DNA of 14,784 nucleotides, from positions 254,932 to 269,715 of the forward strand of contig MU646710.1 in the NCBI GenBank assembly GCA_026770585.1. The letters are read 5' to 3'. The translations under genes were made by a program, and so were the position numbers. Every line of letters begins with the position of its first letter. The first letter of the stretch is position 1. Below are positions 8,026-14,174 of the stretch, in pieces. A model generated the notes under the pieces. It saw nothing but the letters and a program-made list of their open reading frames with translations, did no database searches and was not told the DNA's origin. This DNA comes from Baffinella frigidus. Taxonomy: Eukaryota; Cryptophyceae; Cryptomonadales; Baffinellaceae.

Positions 8026-8274
8026 CCACAAGGTGAGAGAGATTGTGTGTGGGGGTGAGGTGAAATGAGTCAGACACCAAAAATTAATGGACATAAATGT
8101 GGTTGTGTAGGGGTTTCCCCTAGTGTACGGACGTCAGATCCTTTAAATGTGGGGGGCGGTTCAATCGTTAGAAACAACAACATTAGGGGCAAGGGAATTG
8201 GGGTGAGGGGTGAGGGGTTAGGGGCAATTCTGATTACTGATTACTGAATTTATTAAAGAGGGTTCGCCGTTATT
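8026..8274. other. Non-coding stretch
   Basis: No gene is supported. It contains GGGGTGAGGGGTGAGGGGTT (8200-8219), a short G-rich run, and a duplicated GATTACT at 8230-8245. Confidence 0.4.
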
Positions 8275-8505
8275 CACACGCGTCAGAGCCAATCCACGTG
8301 TGTTAGAGCTCACCCACTTGCGTCACTGCCCACCAACCCGAGTCAGTTAGTGTTTAGTGTTTAGTGTTTAGTGCAATTTGAGAGTAGTCGGTCGACCCAA
8401 GTGAGCCAGAGCTAGAAAAACGCGTCAGAGTCAACCCAGACGCGTCAGAGACAATCAAAGTTCACCCCACCACACGCGTCAACAACCGGCCACACACGTC
8501 AGAGC
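8275..8505 (+). repeat. Degenerate minisatellite around ACGCGTCAGAG
   Basis: About nine diverged units resembling CACACGCGTCAGAGCCAACC, clearest at 8277, 8423, 8443, 8473 and 8493. A TTTAGTG heptamer run (8347-8373) is embedded in it, one base from the telomere unit. No coding capacity. Confidence 0.6.
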
Positions 8506-8983
8506 CTTTTTTAAAAGCGTGAAGCCCTGAAGCCGCGTCCGTCCATTCCGTTATTTCCGATTTATTAGAGAGGATTGTCGGTGTCAGCCCGTGCCGTCGC
8601 CGAGCCCTTTAGGTCCTACCTGCCCATGGAGAAGAGACTTTTATTGAACTTATGACGTCGGCCATAAACCCATGGACTGATTTTTTGACCAGTGTGACAT
8701 TTTCCATGGAGTTCCATCCCGAAATAGATCGGATCACGTCCTAAAAAAGTGCTCCTTCCTGGACGTGACTGGCAGTCACGCCCACCGTTAAAAACCACGA
8801 AAGGGTTGCGAGCGCTGCTTCGTCAGCTCGAACCCCTTCAAAGCGCGATCTTTTCATCGCGGTTCGTTGGGCCGGCCCCCGCACTTTCTGGGGTGCGCGC
8901 GTTTCGGGAGAGCAGGCGCTGCGGAGCGGGGAGCAGGCGTTTACGGGTGGGAGCCGGTGTCCCGGCGAGTGCAGGACCGAACG
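8506..8983. other. Region upstream of the plus-strand split gene
   Basis: No gene is supported, although the frame of the first exon stays open upstream from a non-ATG codon at 8867. A perfect 8-bp-arm palindrome (CGTGACTG/CAGTCACG) lies at 8764-8780, and TTTTTTGACCAGTGTGACAT at 8679-8698. No obvious TATA box was seen near the start. Confidence 0.4.
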
Positions 8984-9481
8984 ATGGAGGGGGGTGGGGA
9001 GACGGGGGAGGGGGCGCAGCAGGATGCGGTGCCGGTCCACGAGGAACACGGAGCGGTGGAGTCGGAAGGGCGCGTGCCCGATGGCGCTCAGACTTCTTCT
9101 GAACAAGAAAACGACCCGGAGTACTCCGGGGCGAGTGGCAAGGACCTGTGGGACCGGGTGAGGGAGTACTTGAAGGCGGGGCGGCTTGTCGCACCTGAAA
9201 ACGCGGATGAGTTTTTTCAGCGCCGAGAAAGGAGGAAAGCGATGGTGGCGTGGTTCTCTGCAGTGGACGGCGTATTCGAGCAGAAGCGGCTCGTGGACCT
9301 GACGGCAATTGCTCAGAACTACACGGTTGCCAACAACACGCCCGACGCCGTGTCCAACATGCGCGCGAAGCAGGCGCTGTACAACTCCTTCGCGCCGCCG
9401 AAACCCACCTCCTTCGAGTCGTCGATCATCGACTGGCTCTCCTCGACCATGCACCGCGTCCCGGCCTTCGTCAACCGCATG
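8984..9481 (+). CDS. First exon of a four-exon gene of unknown function
   Basis: ATG 8984 opens 166 codons with strongly GC-ending codon use. Residues 1-50 are acidic and Gly/Glu-rich, likely disordered (MEGGGETGEGAQQDAVPVHE). Residues 51-100 look helical (KDLWDRVREYLKAGRL; DEFFQRRERRKAMVAWF). Residues 100-166 include LVDLTAIAQNYTVANNTP and SIIDWLSSTMHRVPAFVNRM. The exon ends at ATG|GTACGC, phase 0. The frame stays open to a TAG at 9695-9697, but after 9482 the sequence turns low-complexity and C-rich and the stop lies in a MITE end, so I place the exon boundary at the GT. Downstream exons at 10498, 12103 and 14070 all accept phase 0. The family is not recognised; no catalytic motif is visible. 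Confidence 0.6.
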
Positions 9482-9693
9482 GTACGCGAGCGGAAGCGAG
9501 CTTGGGGTTGCCAGGGGAGGCGGAACGCCCCCCGCCCCCCCCCCGGTCATTTATTTGCCCCCGTAGCAGACCGGACCTCGGGCGCCACCCCCAAGCAGGA
9601 GGTTCCCAGTTCGGGTGGGAGAGGGCGAACCTCGCCGGGGCAGTCCCGCCCCTGCGACCCGCCCCCTCTGCGCGCGGAGAGACCCGCTGCTGG

Positions 9694-9896
9694 CTAGCGT
9701 TGCCTCAGTCGGATTGCCCGACTATTCTCAAGTTGATATCATGCTGGGTTTGCGGTACACATCCGTTTATTTTGGAGCGAAACCGAGCCCGGTCTCGCCA
9801 AATTGTTGAGCTGCGGTACAAATCCGTCAACCTTTGAGCGGAAACGAGCCCGGTCTCACCAAGTTGGTGTGTCCAAATAGACTGAGACAGAGCTAA
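9694..9896. mobile_element. CTAGCTCTG-family element, copy 2, in intron 1
   Basis: Left end CTAGCGTTGCCTCAGTCGG, right end GACTGAGACAGAGCTAA. The interior holds two tandem units with GCGGTACA(C/A)ATCCGT, GAGCG and GAGCCCGGTCTC. The same motifs occur at 1093-1222 and, diverged, in the 97-bp units at 14112-14563. It is 203 bp and lacks an evident target duplication. Confidence 0.6.
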
Positions 9897-10104
9897 GTTA
9901 CTGCACACACAGCCACGCAGGAGGCTTGGGCAGAGCTCTGTGTGGAAGCGACATCCGGTTTCGGATATTTACCCTTTGCCGAATCGCGGGGGACTTTCCG
10001 TGATTTCTCCCACAGTGGCCGATCCGTCGTACACACAATATAAAGACCCCGTTTCGCTAGGTTTCTGACCTCGTAGTGTTCTCGGTGGCTCCGGGGCCTT
10101 TCAG

Positions 10105-10154
10105 GTTACGGGGTCCACCAAATTCAACTTAAAACACCGTTTCGCGCTATCTTA
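10105..10154 (+). pseudogene. Broken duplicate of exon 2 (VTG exon), copy a
   Basis: After CCTTTCAG, the frame VTGSTKFN parallels VTGCIKFE of the exon at 10498, including the preceding CAG|GT junction. Similarity fades after about 24 bases and the frame ends at TAA (10152-10154) with no donor. Confidence 0.45.
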
Positions 10155-10294
10155 AGGGTGCAAATTGCTACCGTAGCCTCGGCTTAATAGCTTTACAACA
10201 GCACAAGACCCACCCCTACAACAGCGAAAATGGGATTTGAATTAACGCTGTGGGCAGCGGTGGCTGCTAAGTGGCCATACTGCTAAGTGGCCAC

Positions 10295-10494
10295 ACCCTC
10301 AACCCTAAACCCTCAACCCTCAACCCTGAACCCCTACACTAGCCAAAAGGTGATTTGAATTGAAATCTGCGGGAACGTGGAGACCAGCTGATCGTTCCCG
10401 GCCCTAAAATCCAAACCCTAAACCCCCAAACTCTAAACCCTGAACCCTGAACCCTAAACCCTAAACTCTAAACCCTAAACCCTAAACCCTAAAT
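10295..10494 (-). repeat. C-rich telomere-like arrays leading into a 3' splice site
   Basis: Two blocks (10295-10338 and 10402-10494) of CCCTAAA/CCCTCAA/CCCTGAA repeats, separated by about 60 bp of unrelated sequence. The second runs straight into AAATCAG, the proposed acceptor of intron 1. Confidence 0.85.
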
Positions 10495-10497
10495 CAG

Positions 10498-10554
10498 GTC
10501 ACGGGCTGCATCAAGTTCGAGACTCTGCAGGAAACCAAGCTGAAAAACGCTCAC
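10498..10554 (+). CDS. Second exon of the four-exon gene
   Basis: A 57-bp island in telomere-like repeat. It reads VTGCIKFETLQETKLKNAH (19 codons, phase 0 at both ends), between CCCTAAATCAG and GTAAACCCTG. Both flanking introns are telomere-like sequence at this boundary. Diverged copies at 10105 and 10839 preserve parts of this same frame, which suggests the frame was coding when it was duplicated. The short length is the main weakness. Confidence 0.5.
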
Positions 10555-10625
10555 GTAAACCCTGAACCCTAAACCCGAACCCTAAACCCGAAACCCGAAA
10601 CCCTGAACCCGAAACGCTGAACGCT
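10555..10625 (-). repeat. C-rich telomere-like array at the start of intron 2
   Basis: It opens GTAAACCCTGAACCCTAAAC, so the donor GT lies within a repeat unit. It continues with CCCGAAA and CCTGAAC variants. Confidence 0.8.
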
Positions 10626-10668
10626 AACCCCCTTGATCTACCACCCCTTTCTACGCTACATAACACAA

Positions 10669-10830
10669 CCACCCAGCAGACTTCGAAGGGATTTTGCATA
10701 ACCCATAAGCGACAGGAACTAAGACCCTACGGTAGGCAATCCGTAGGGACATGGGGGGGGTTCCTACGGATAAGGTAACGGAGATTCGGCCCGATTTGGG
10801 CCGAAAATCCTTTCGTAGCTCGCTGTGTGG
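10669..10830. mobile_element. MITE of the CCACACAGCGG family, copy 2
   Basis: Ends are CCACCCAGCAGACTTCGAAG and GTAGCTCGCTGTGTGG. The core has CCCTACGGTAGGCAATCCGT and CCTACGGATAAGGTAACGG. It is 162 bp with no clear target duplication, and it lies in intron 2 between two copies of exon 2. Confidence 0.75.
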
Positions 10831-10838
10831 TGGCTGGG

Positions 10839-10877
10839 TTCGAGACGTGGCAGAAAACCACGTTAAAAAACGCGCAC
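10839..10877 (+). pseudogene. Broken duplicate of exon 2, copy b
   Basis: It reads FETWQKTTLKNAH against FETLQETKLKNAH of the exon at 10498, 10 of 13 residues identical. The donor GT is AT here (CACATG), and the 5' part is missing next to the MITE, so it is not usable as an exon as it stands. Confidence 0.55.
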
Positions 10878-10937
10878 ATGCCCCCCCCTGCCCCCACGCA
10901 AGATTCTTGGACTGACAGAGTCCATCTATTCACCCCA

Positions 10938-10984
10938 CATAGGAAATTCCTATGCCCCTAGGGATTTCCTACCGTAGGGTCCTA
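10938..10984. repeat. Palindrome and CCTACCGTAGG remnant
   Basis: A 17-bp palindrome (CATAGGAAATTCCTATG) is followed by GGATTTCCTACCGTAGGGTC, which carries the core motif shared by several MITE families. It is probably a decayed element. Confidence 0.45.
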
Positions 10985-11149
10985 CGGAATGTTTACTTAT
11001 GAACTTTCAGAATCGCCAAATTCGGCGTTTCCTCCCGTCAGACAGTCAGTCAGCCCAAGAATCTTTGCTGGCCACCCTCTCGAGACGGCTCATCGCTTCC
11101 TCTTTTTAAATATCGTTTGTAGCCGCACGTCCAGATTTGTACGGGAGTT

Positions 11150-11186
11150 GGTCACGCCCCGCGCGAAAAGCGGGCGGGACGTGACC
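11150..11186. repeat. GC-rich hairpin
   Basis: GGTCACGCCCCGC and GCGGGCGGGACGTGACC form imperfect arms around GCGAAAA. No associated function is visible. Confidence 0.5.
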
Positions 11187-11268
11187 ACCCCCCCCACTAA
11201 ATTGCAGGAACACCGACATGTAACAAATCGGAGGTTTTAAAAAGAGGCCTCGAATAGGGGATCTCCCT

Positions 11269-11451
11269 CGGGGGGGTTGCTTAGGGTTTGGGGTTTGGGG
11301 TGTGGGGTTGAGGGTTTAGGGTTCGCACATCGCATCCGGGCGATTAGATGATTTTAAGGTTCCCCGTTACCGGGGGGGTTGCTTAGGGTTTGGGGTTTGG
11401 GGTTTGGGGTTTGCATATCGCATCCGGACGATTAGATGATTTTAAGGTTCC
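11269..11451 (+). repeat. ~100-bp tandem duplication containing telomere-like DNA
   Basis: Unit 1 (11269-11370) and unit 2 (from 11371) both begin CGGGGGGGTTGCTTAGGG, carry a G-rich heptamer block, and close with ATCGCATCCGG(G/A)CGATTAG and ATGATTTTAAGGTTCC. They differ mainly in heptamer number, unit 2 being shorter. Confidence 0.8.
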
Positions 11452-11455
11452 ACGA

Positions 11456-11520
11456 CCCCAAACCCTAAACCCTAAACCCCAAACCCTAAACCTTAAACCC
11501 AAACCCTAGACCCTAAACCA
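11456..11520 (-). repeat. C-rich telomere-like array facing a G-rich one
   Basis: CCCCAAACCCTAAACCC-type repeats. It follows the G-rich block ending near 11413 after about 42 bp, giving a G-rich-then-C-rich arrangement. Confidence 0.8.
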
Positions 11521-11529
11521 TGATCCCTG

Positions 11530-11567
11530 TAAGGCGGTGCACGCAGCCGCAGACCTTGGCAAGCAGG
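11530..11567 (+). pseudogene. Exon 3 start duplicate, copy a
   Basis: AAGGCGGTGCACGCAGCC matches GAGGCGGTGCACGC of exon 3; the frame reads KAVHAAADLGKQ before GGTGGG. The rest does not match exon 3. Confidence 0.4.
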
Positions 11568-11797
11568 GTGGGGGTGTGGGGTCGATGTCCGTGGGCGTAC
11601 GAAGGGAGGACTGCCATACCCACACGGTTGACTGAGAACCTTTCATCAAAAGTCAACTTACCTCAAGACAATTAACTTGAAGGATTTTTCTAGTGCAAAT
11701 TGGTCACGTAACACCTCGGAATCCGGGGTGATCGAAGCCCTCGTAGCCCACCGAGTGGTGCGCTCAGGCGAGTTGACTTGCGTGCTCTCGTTCGCAG

Positions 11798-11829
11798 GGT
11801 ATGCCGAAGTGAGGCGGTGCACGCCTTGT
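11798..11829 (+). pseudogene. Exon 3 start duplicate, copy b
   Basis: After CTCGTTCGCAG it reads VCRSEAVHA in the exon 3 frame, with one extra G at the junction. Coding similarity ends as the sequence passes into AT-rich TTAACTCAAGTTAA repeats. Confidence 0.5.
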
Positions 11830-11976
11830 TAACTCAAGTTAATTTAAGTTAATTTCAAGTTTATTTCAAGTCAATTTAAACCCTCAACCCTACACCCTAA
11901 ACCCTGAACTTGTCAATTTAAGGCTGCCGCCCTAGAACCCTACACCCTGAACCCTAAACGTGGTCTCGTTGTGCAT

Positions 11977-12006
11977 GTTGTGAGGAGTGAGGCGGTGCAC
12001 GCGTAG
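11977..12006 (+). pseudogene. Exon 3 start duplicate, copy c
   Basis: VVRSEAVHA followed by TAG. The acceptor CAG is CAT here. Flanking sequence (CTAGAA, CCCTGAACCCTA, GTTAACTC) is shared with copy b and with the approach to exon 3, so the duplicated unit was a boundary of about 130-180 bp, not the exon alone. Confidence 0.55.
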
Positions 12007-12102
12007 TTAACTCCACTTATTTGAACTTCATTTACGTTGATTTAAGGCCGTCGCCCTAGAAGCCTGAACCCTGAACCCTAGACGTGCCCTCGTTTTTCAC
12101 AG

Positions 12103-12177
12103 GTTGTGAGGAGTGAGGCGGTGCACGCGCGGACCAAGAAAATGTTTCCGGGACCCTGGATGCGCCACACCTTCCAG
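12103..12177 (+). CDS. Third exon of the four-exon gene
   Basis: Bounded by CGTTTTTCACAG and CAG|GTATCC, 75 bp, phase 0 at both ends. It reads VVRSEAVHARTKKMFPGPWM then RHTFQ. Only this copy among the duplicates has both an intact acceptor and an intact donor with no stop. Three copies of its 3' half (12142, 12411, 13000) differ at five third-codon positions without changing the residue and at only two that change it. That fits past selection on this frame. Function is unknown; no motif was recognised. Confidence 0.55.
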
Positions 12178-12319
12178 GTATCCTTCTTCTTGGCCAGGAG
12201 TGAGACCCCGCTTGGGAGGAGAGAGGCCGCAGAGGCCAAGGCCCGACGCACACGCGAGATCTGAGATACCTTCATCGGTCAACCATCGAGGCTCATAACC
12301 TGTCCGACCGAGGCTCACA

Positions 12320-12346
12320 GTATCCTTCTGCTTGACCAGGAGCAGA
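12320..12346 (+). repeat. Duplicate of the exon 3 donor flank
   Basis: GTATCCTTCTGCTTGACCAG repeats 12178-12197 (GTATCCTTCTTCTTGGCCAG), followed by GAG in both. Confidence 0.6.
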
Positions 12347-12410
12347 GCGCATGTTTGCGGGTGTTTGATTACCCCTCAGATTCTTCTGTTGCGTTTACTG
12401 AACGCGAACC

Positions 12411-12446
12411 ATGTTTTCGGGGCCCTGGATGCGCCACACCTTTCAG
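12411..12446 (+). pseudogene. Exon 3 3'-half duplicate, copy d
   Basis: It reads MFSGPWMRHTFQ followed by a GT donor, identical to exon 3 apart from P to S. An in-frame TGA lies just upstream, at 12399-12401, with no acceptor AG between it and the ATG. It therefore cannot serve as an internal exon. Confidence 0.55.
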
Positions 12447-12588
12447 GTCTGCTTTCGCTCCCCCAAATCGTCAATTGTAGGCCTGGGGATTTCACCAGCC
12501 GCTGCTGATTGAGGACGTGATTCAAGTTTAAAGGGGTTTTAAAAAATTTACCTGAATCTAAGGGAAATGGACTTCTATAATGAAAAAC

Positions 12589-12612
12589 CTGGGACCGGAA
12601 TTCCGGTCCCAG
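12589..12612. repeat. Perfect 24-bp palindrome
   Basis: Arms CTGGGACCGGAA and TTCCGGTCCCAG with no loop. The surrounding GGGGTTTTAAAAAATTTA and TGTAAAATGAACCCC extend it imperfectly, suggesting a small element of roughly 90 bp. Confidence 0.6.
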
Positions 12613-12717
12613 CTTGTAAAATGAACCCCAGGTGCCTCGATAGCGGATTCCGTCGGCATCCTACGGAAATGGCTCTAGTGTTGGTGGCGGGTGACTCTCC
12701 TGGAACCTTTCCTTAAC

Positions 12718-12881
12718 CCACACAGCGGTCTTCGAAGAGATTTCGTGAATAACCCATATGCGAGAAGACCTATGATCCTACGGTAGGCAATGGCGTAGGG
12801 TCATAAAGAGGTTCCTACGGATAAGGTATCGGAAAGGTGGCTCGATTTGGGCCGAAAGTCCCTTCGTAGCCCGCTGTGTGG
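12718..12881. mobile_element. MITE of the CCACACAGCGG family, copy 3
   Basis: Ends CCACACAGCGGTCTTCGAAG and TTCGTAGCCCGCTGTGTGG. The core has CCTACGGTAGGCAATGGCGT and CCTACGGATAAGGTATCGG. It is 164 bp and sits in intron 3. Confidence 0.75.
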
Positions 12882-12999
12882 CTTCGCTGAACCCCTCGGG
12901 ATCCTTGGCCCTGGGCACGTCTCACACGTTCCTGGTCTTCTCTGTTGTTTGCTTTACTAACCCCGCCGATCCTTCTTTTCTTTTTACTGCACGCGCGCC

Positions 13000-13062
13000 A
13001 TGTTTCCGGTTTAGGGTTTAGGTTTAGGGTTTAGGGGGCCGTGGATGCGACGCACTTTCCAG
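13000..13062 (+). pseudogene. Exon 3 3'-half duplicate, copy e, split by telomeric repeat
   Basis: It reads MFP, then GPWMR- and RTFQ-like codons, then CAG|GTCTTT. A 27-bp block of TTTAGGG repeat (13010-13036) sits between CCGG and GGCC, where copies c12142 and c12411 have none. The block brings an in-frame TAG. Confidence 0.6.
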
Positions 13063-13212
13063 GTCTTTGTTCGCTCTGTTACGTTAGGCCATTGTTGTAC
13101 TTGCCCACGAATCGGCCACTTTTGGAGAGGCGCGTGAGTAAGTTGACATGCGACAGTCGCAGGAACCTGCGAGTCATCGAGGCGGCAGAGAGAAGTGCTA
13201 GAGCAACACAGC

Positions 13213-13333
13213 CTAGGTCTGCCTCAGTTTTATTCTGGCTCGTCTTAAAGGCTTTATTTTCGCCATTTTGTACTGGATTTCTGCTCTTGTATACTTTTAA
13301 GGACGAGCCAGAATAAAACTCGGGCAGAGGTAG
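13213..13333. mobile_element. CTAGSTCTG-family MITE, copy 3, with target duplication
   Basis: Left CTAGGTCTGCCTCAGTTTTA then TTCTGGCTCGTC; right GACGAGCCAGAATAAAACTC then GGGCAGAGGTAG: inverted repeats of about 33 bp. Both flanks are ACAGC (13208-13212 and 13334-13338), a 5-bp target duplication. Confidence 0.8.
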
Positions 13334-13345
13334 ACAGCGGGGTAC

Positions 13346-13509
13346 CCACACAGCGGACTACGAAGGGATTTCGTGAATAACCCACAAGTGGATACGCCTT
13401 GTGTCACTACGGTAGGCAATCCGTAGGGACATAGGATATTTCCTACGGATATCCTGACCGAAAGTCGGTGGCTAAGCCACCGAATTTCCCTTCGTAGCCC
13501 GCTGTGTGG
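13346..13509. mobile_element. MITE of the CCACACAGCGG family, copy 4
   Basis: Ends CCACACAGCGGACTACGAAG and CTTCGTAGCCCGCTGTGTGG; 164 bp. The core has CTACGGTAGGCAATCCGTAG. It contains an internal palindrome TTCGGTGGCTAAGCCACCGAA. Confidence 0.8.
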
Positions 13510-13651
13510 GAAGAGATTCTCGGTGGCTGAGCCACAAACAATTTTTAGGATATCCGTGGGAACGACCCTAAGTCTCTACCGATTGCCTACCGTATGGTCT
13601 GATGGGTTGTCCACGTGGATTATTCACAAAATCCCTGCTCGTAGCTGTGGG
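13510..13651. mobile_element. Inverted, decayed copy 5 of the same MITE family
   Basis: Its reverse complement has AGGGATTTTGTGAATAATCC, ACGGTAGGCAATCGGTAG and ACGGATATCCTAAA in the same order as copy 4. It abuts copy 4 head to head, forming a ~300-bp inverted pair. Confidence 0.6.
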
Positions 13652-13696
13652 GTGTACGTGGGACGCGCGCGTGGTCTTTTGAAAACTGTGGGTTTC

Positions 13697-13869
13697 CCAC
13701 GCCAGGTCACAATTTCATTTTAGTACCATTCACCTGTAAAGTTGATTCTCACCGGGGGAAATCGGCAAAAGTTGATGACCGCGTGTGGTAAAGTCGGGGA
13801 ATGCACACTCATTTAGTACCACGAAACGAAACGTCGCGTTATGAAATTCGCACTAATGACCTGGCGTGG
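13697..13869. mobile_element. Inverted-repeat element with CCACGCCAGGTCA ends
   Basis: Left CCACGCCAGGTCA and right TGACCTGGCGTGG are exact over 13 bp, with further inverted AATTTCAT/ATGAAATT just inside. It also contains a direct duplicate of TTTAGTACCA. 173 bp, no coding capacity. Confidence 0.5.
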
Positions 13870-13920
13870 AGAGCGCGCGAGAAAATTTTCCGCCGCCCTG
13901 GCTACGGTCGTGTTTTGCTT

Positions 13921-13962
13921 TTTGCTTTACCTCCCCCTCAGGATCCTTCTTTTGCTTGTTTC
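13921..13962 (+). repeat. Third copy of the sequence that precedes exon 3 duplicates
   Basis: TTTGCTTTACCTCCCCCTCA and GGATCCTTCTTTTGCTT correspond to 12945-12985 and 12363-12395. Where those copies continue into the ATGTTT exon piece, this one is replaced by the CCCTAAA array. Confidence 0.5.
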
Positions 13963-14068
13963 CTAAACCCTAAACCCTAAACCCTAAACCCTCAACCCCA
14001 AACCCCAAACCCTAAACCCTACACCCTATACCCTAAACCCTAAACCCTAAACCCTAAACCCTAACCCA
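13963..14068 (-). repeat. C-rich telomere-like array abutting the last exon
   Basis: About 15 units, the least degenerate array here, ending CCCTAACCCAG. The AG is the proposed acceptor of intron 3. Confidence 0.9.
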
Positions 14069-14069
14069 G

Positions 14070-14174
14070 GTGTATTCATCGGGGGACGTGGTCGTTCGGA
14101 TCGACAATGCGGTTGTCTTCTACAGCCCAACCAAGGTATTCCTAGCTCTGTCCCACTTCAATTTCGGCTCGTAG
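14070..14174 (+). CDS. Last exon of the four-exon gene, end rewritten by a MITE
   Basis: It follows CCCTAACCCAG, phase 0. It reads VYSSGDVVVRIDNAVV then FYSPTKVFL, after which the frame enters the MITE at 14142 and reads ALSHFNFGS before TAG at 14172. Without the MITE the frame would run KVFLKDYC and stop at TAA, as the two intact tandem copies downstream do (KVFLKDDC at 14370-14417; KAALQDFC at 14467-14514). An alternative reading treats AAG|GTATTC (14135/14136) as a splice donor. I prefer the terminal-exon reading because all three copies keep the frame to a stop at the same place. The whole gene would encode about 244 aa. Confidence 0.5.
   Translation: MYSSGDVVVRIDNAVVFYSPTKVFLALSHFNFGS

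Noticed and set aside
8275-8505. CRISPR array
   Set aside because: Units are diverged along their whole length with no conserved repeat/variable spacer pattern, in a eukaryotic context.
8741-9550. 269-codon minus-strand frame
   Set aside because: Antisense to the first exon at 8984-9481; composition is Pro/Arg/His-rich, as expected from the complement of a GC3-rich gene.
9309-9837. Plus-strand frames overlapping exon 1 in other phases
   Set aside because: Arg/Pro/Ser-rich low-quality translations that run through the C-run and the MITE at 9694.
10511-10699. Minus-strand frame rich in GFRVSGLGF-type residues
   Set aside because: This is just translated telomere-like repeat.
11150-11186. Rho-independent terminator
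   Set aside because: No T-run follows, and the context is eukaryotic.
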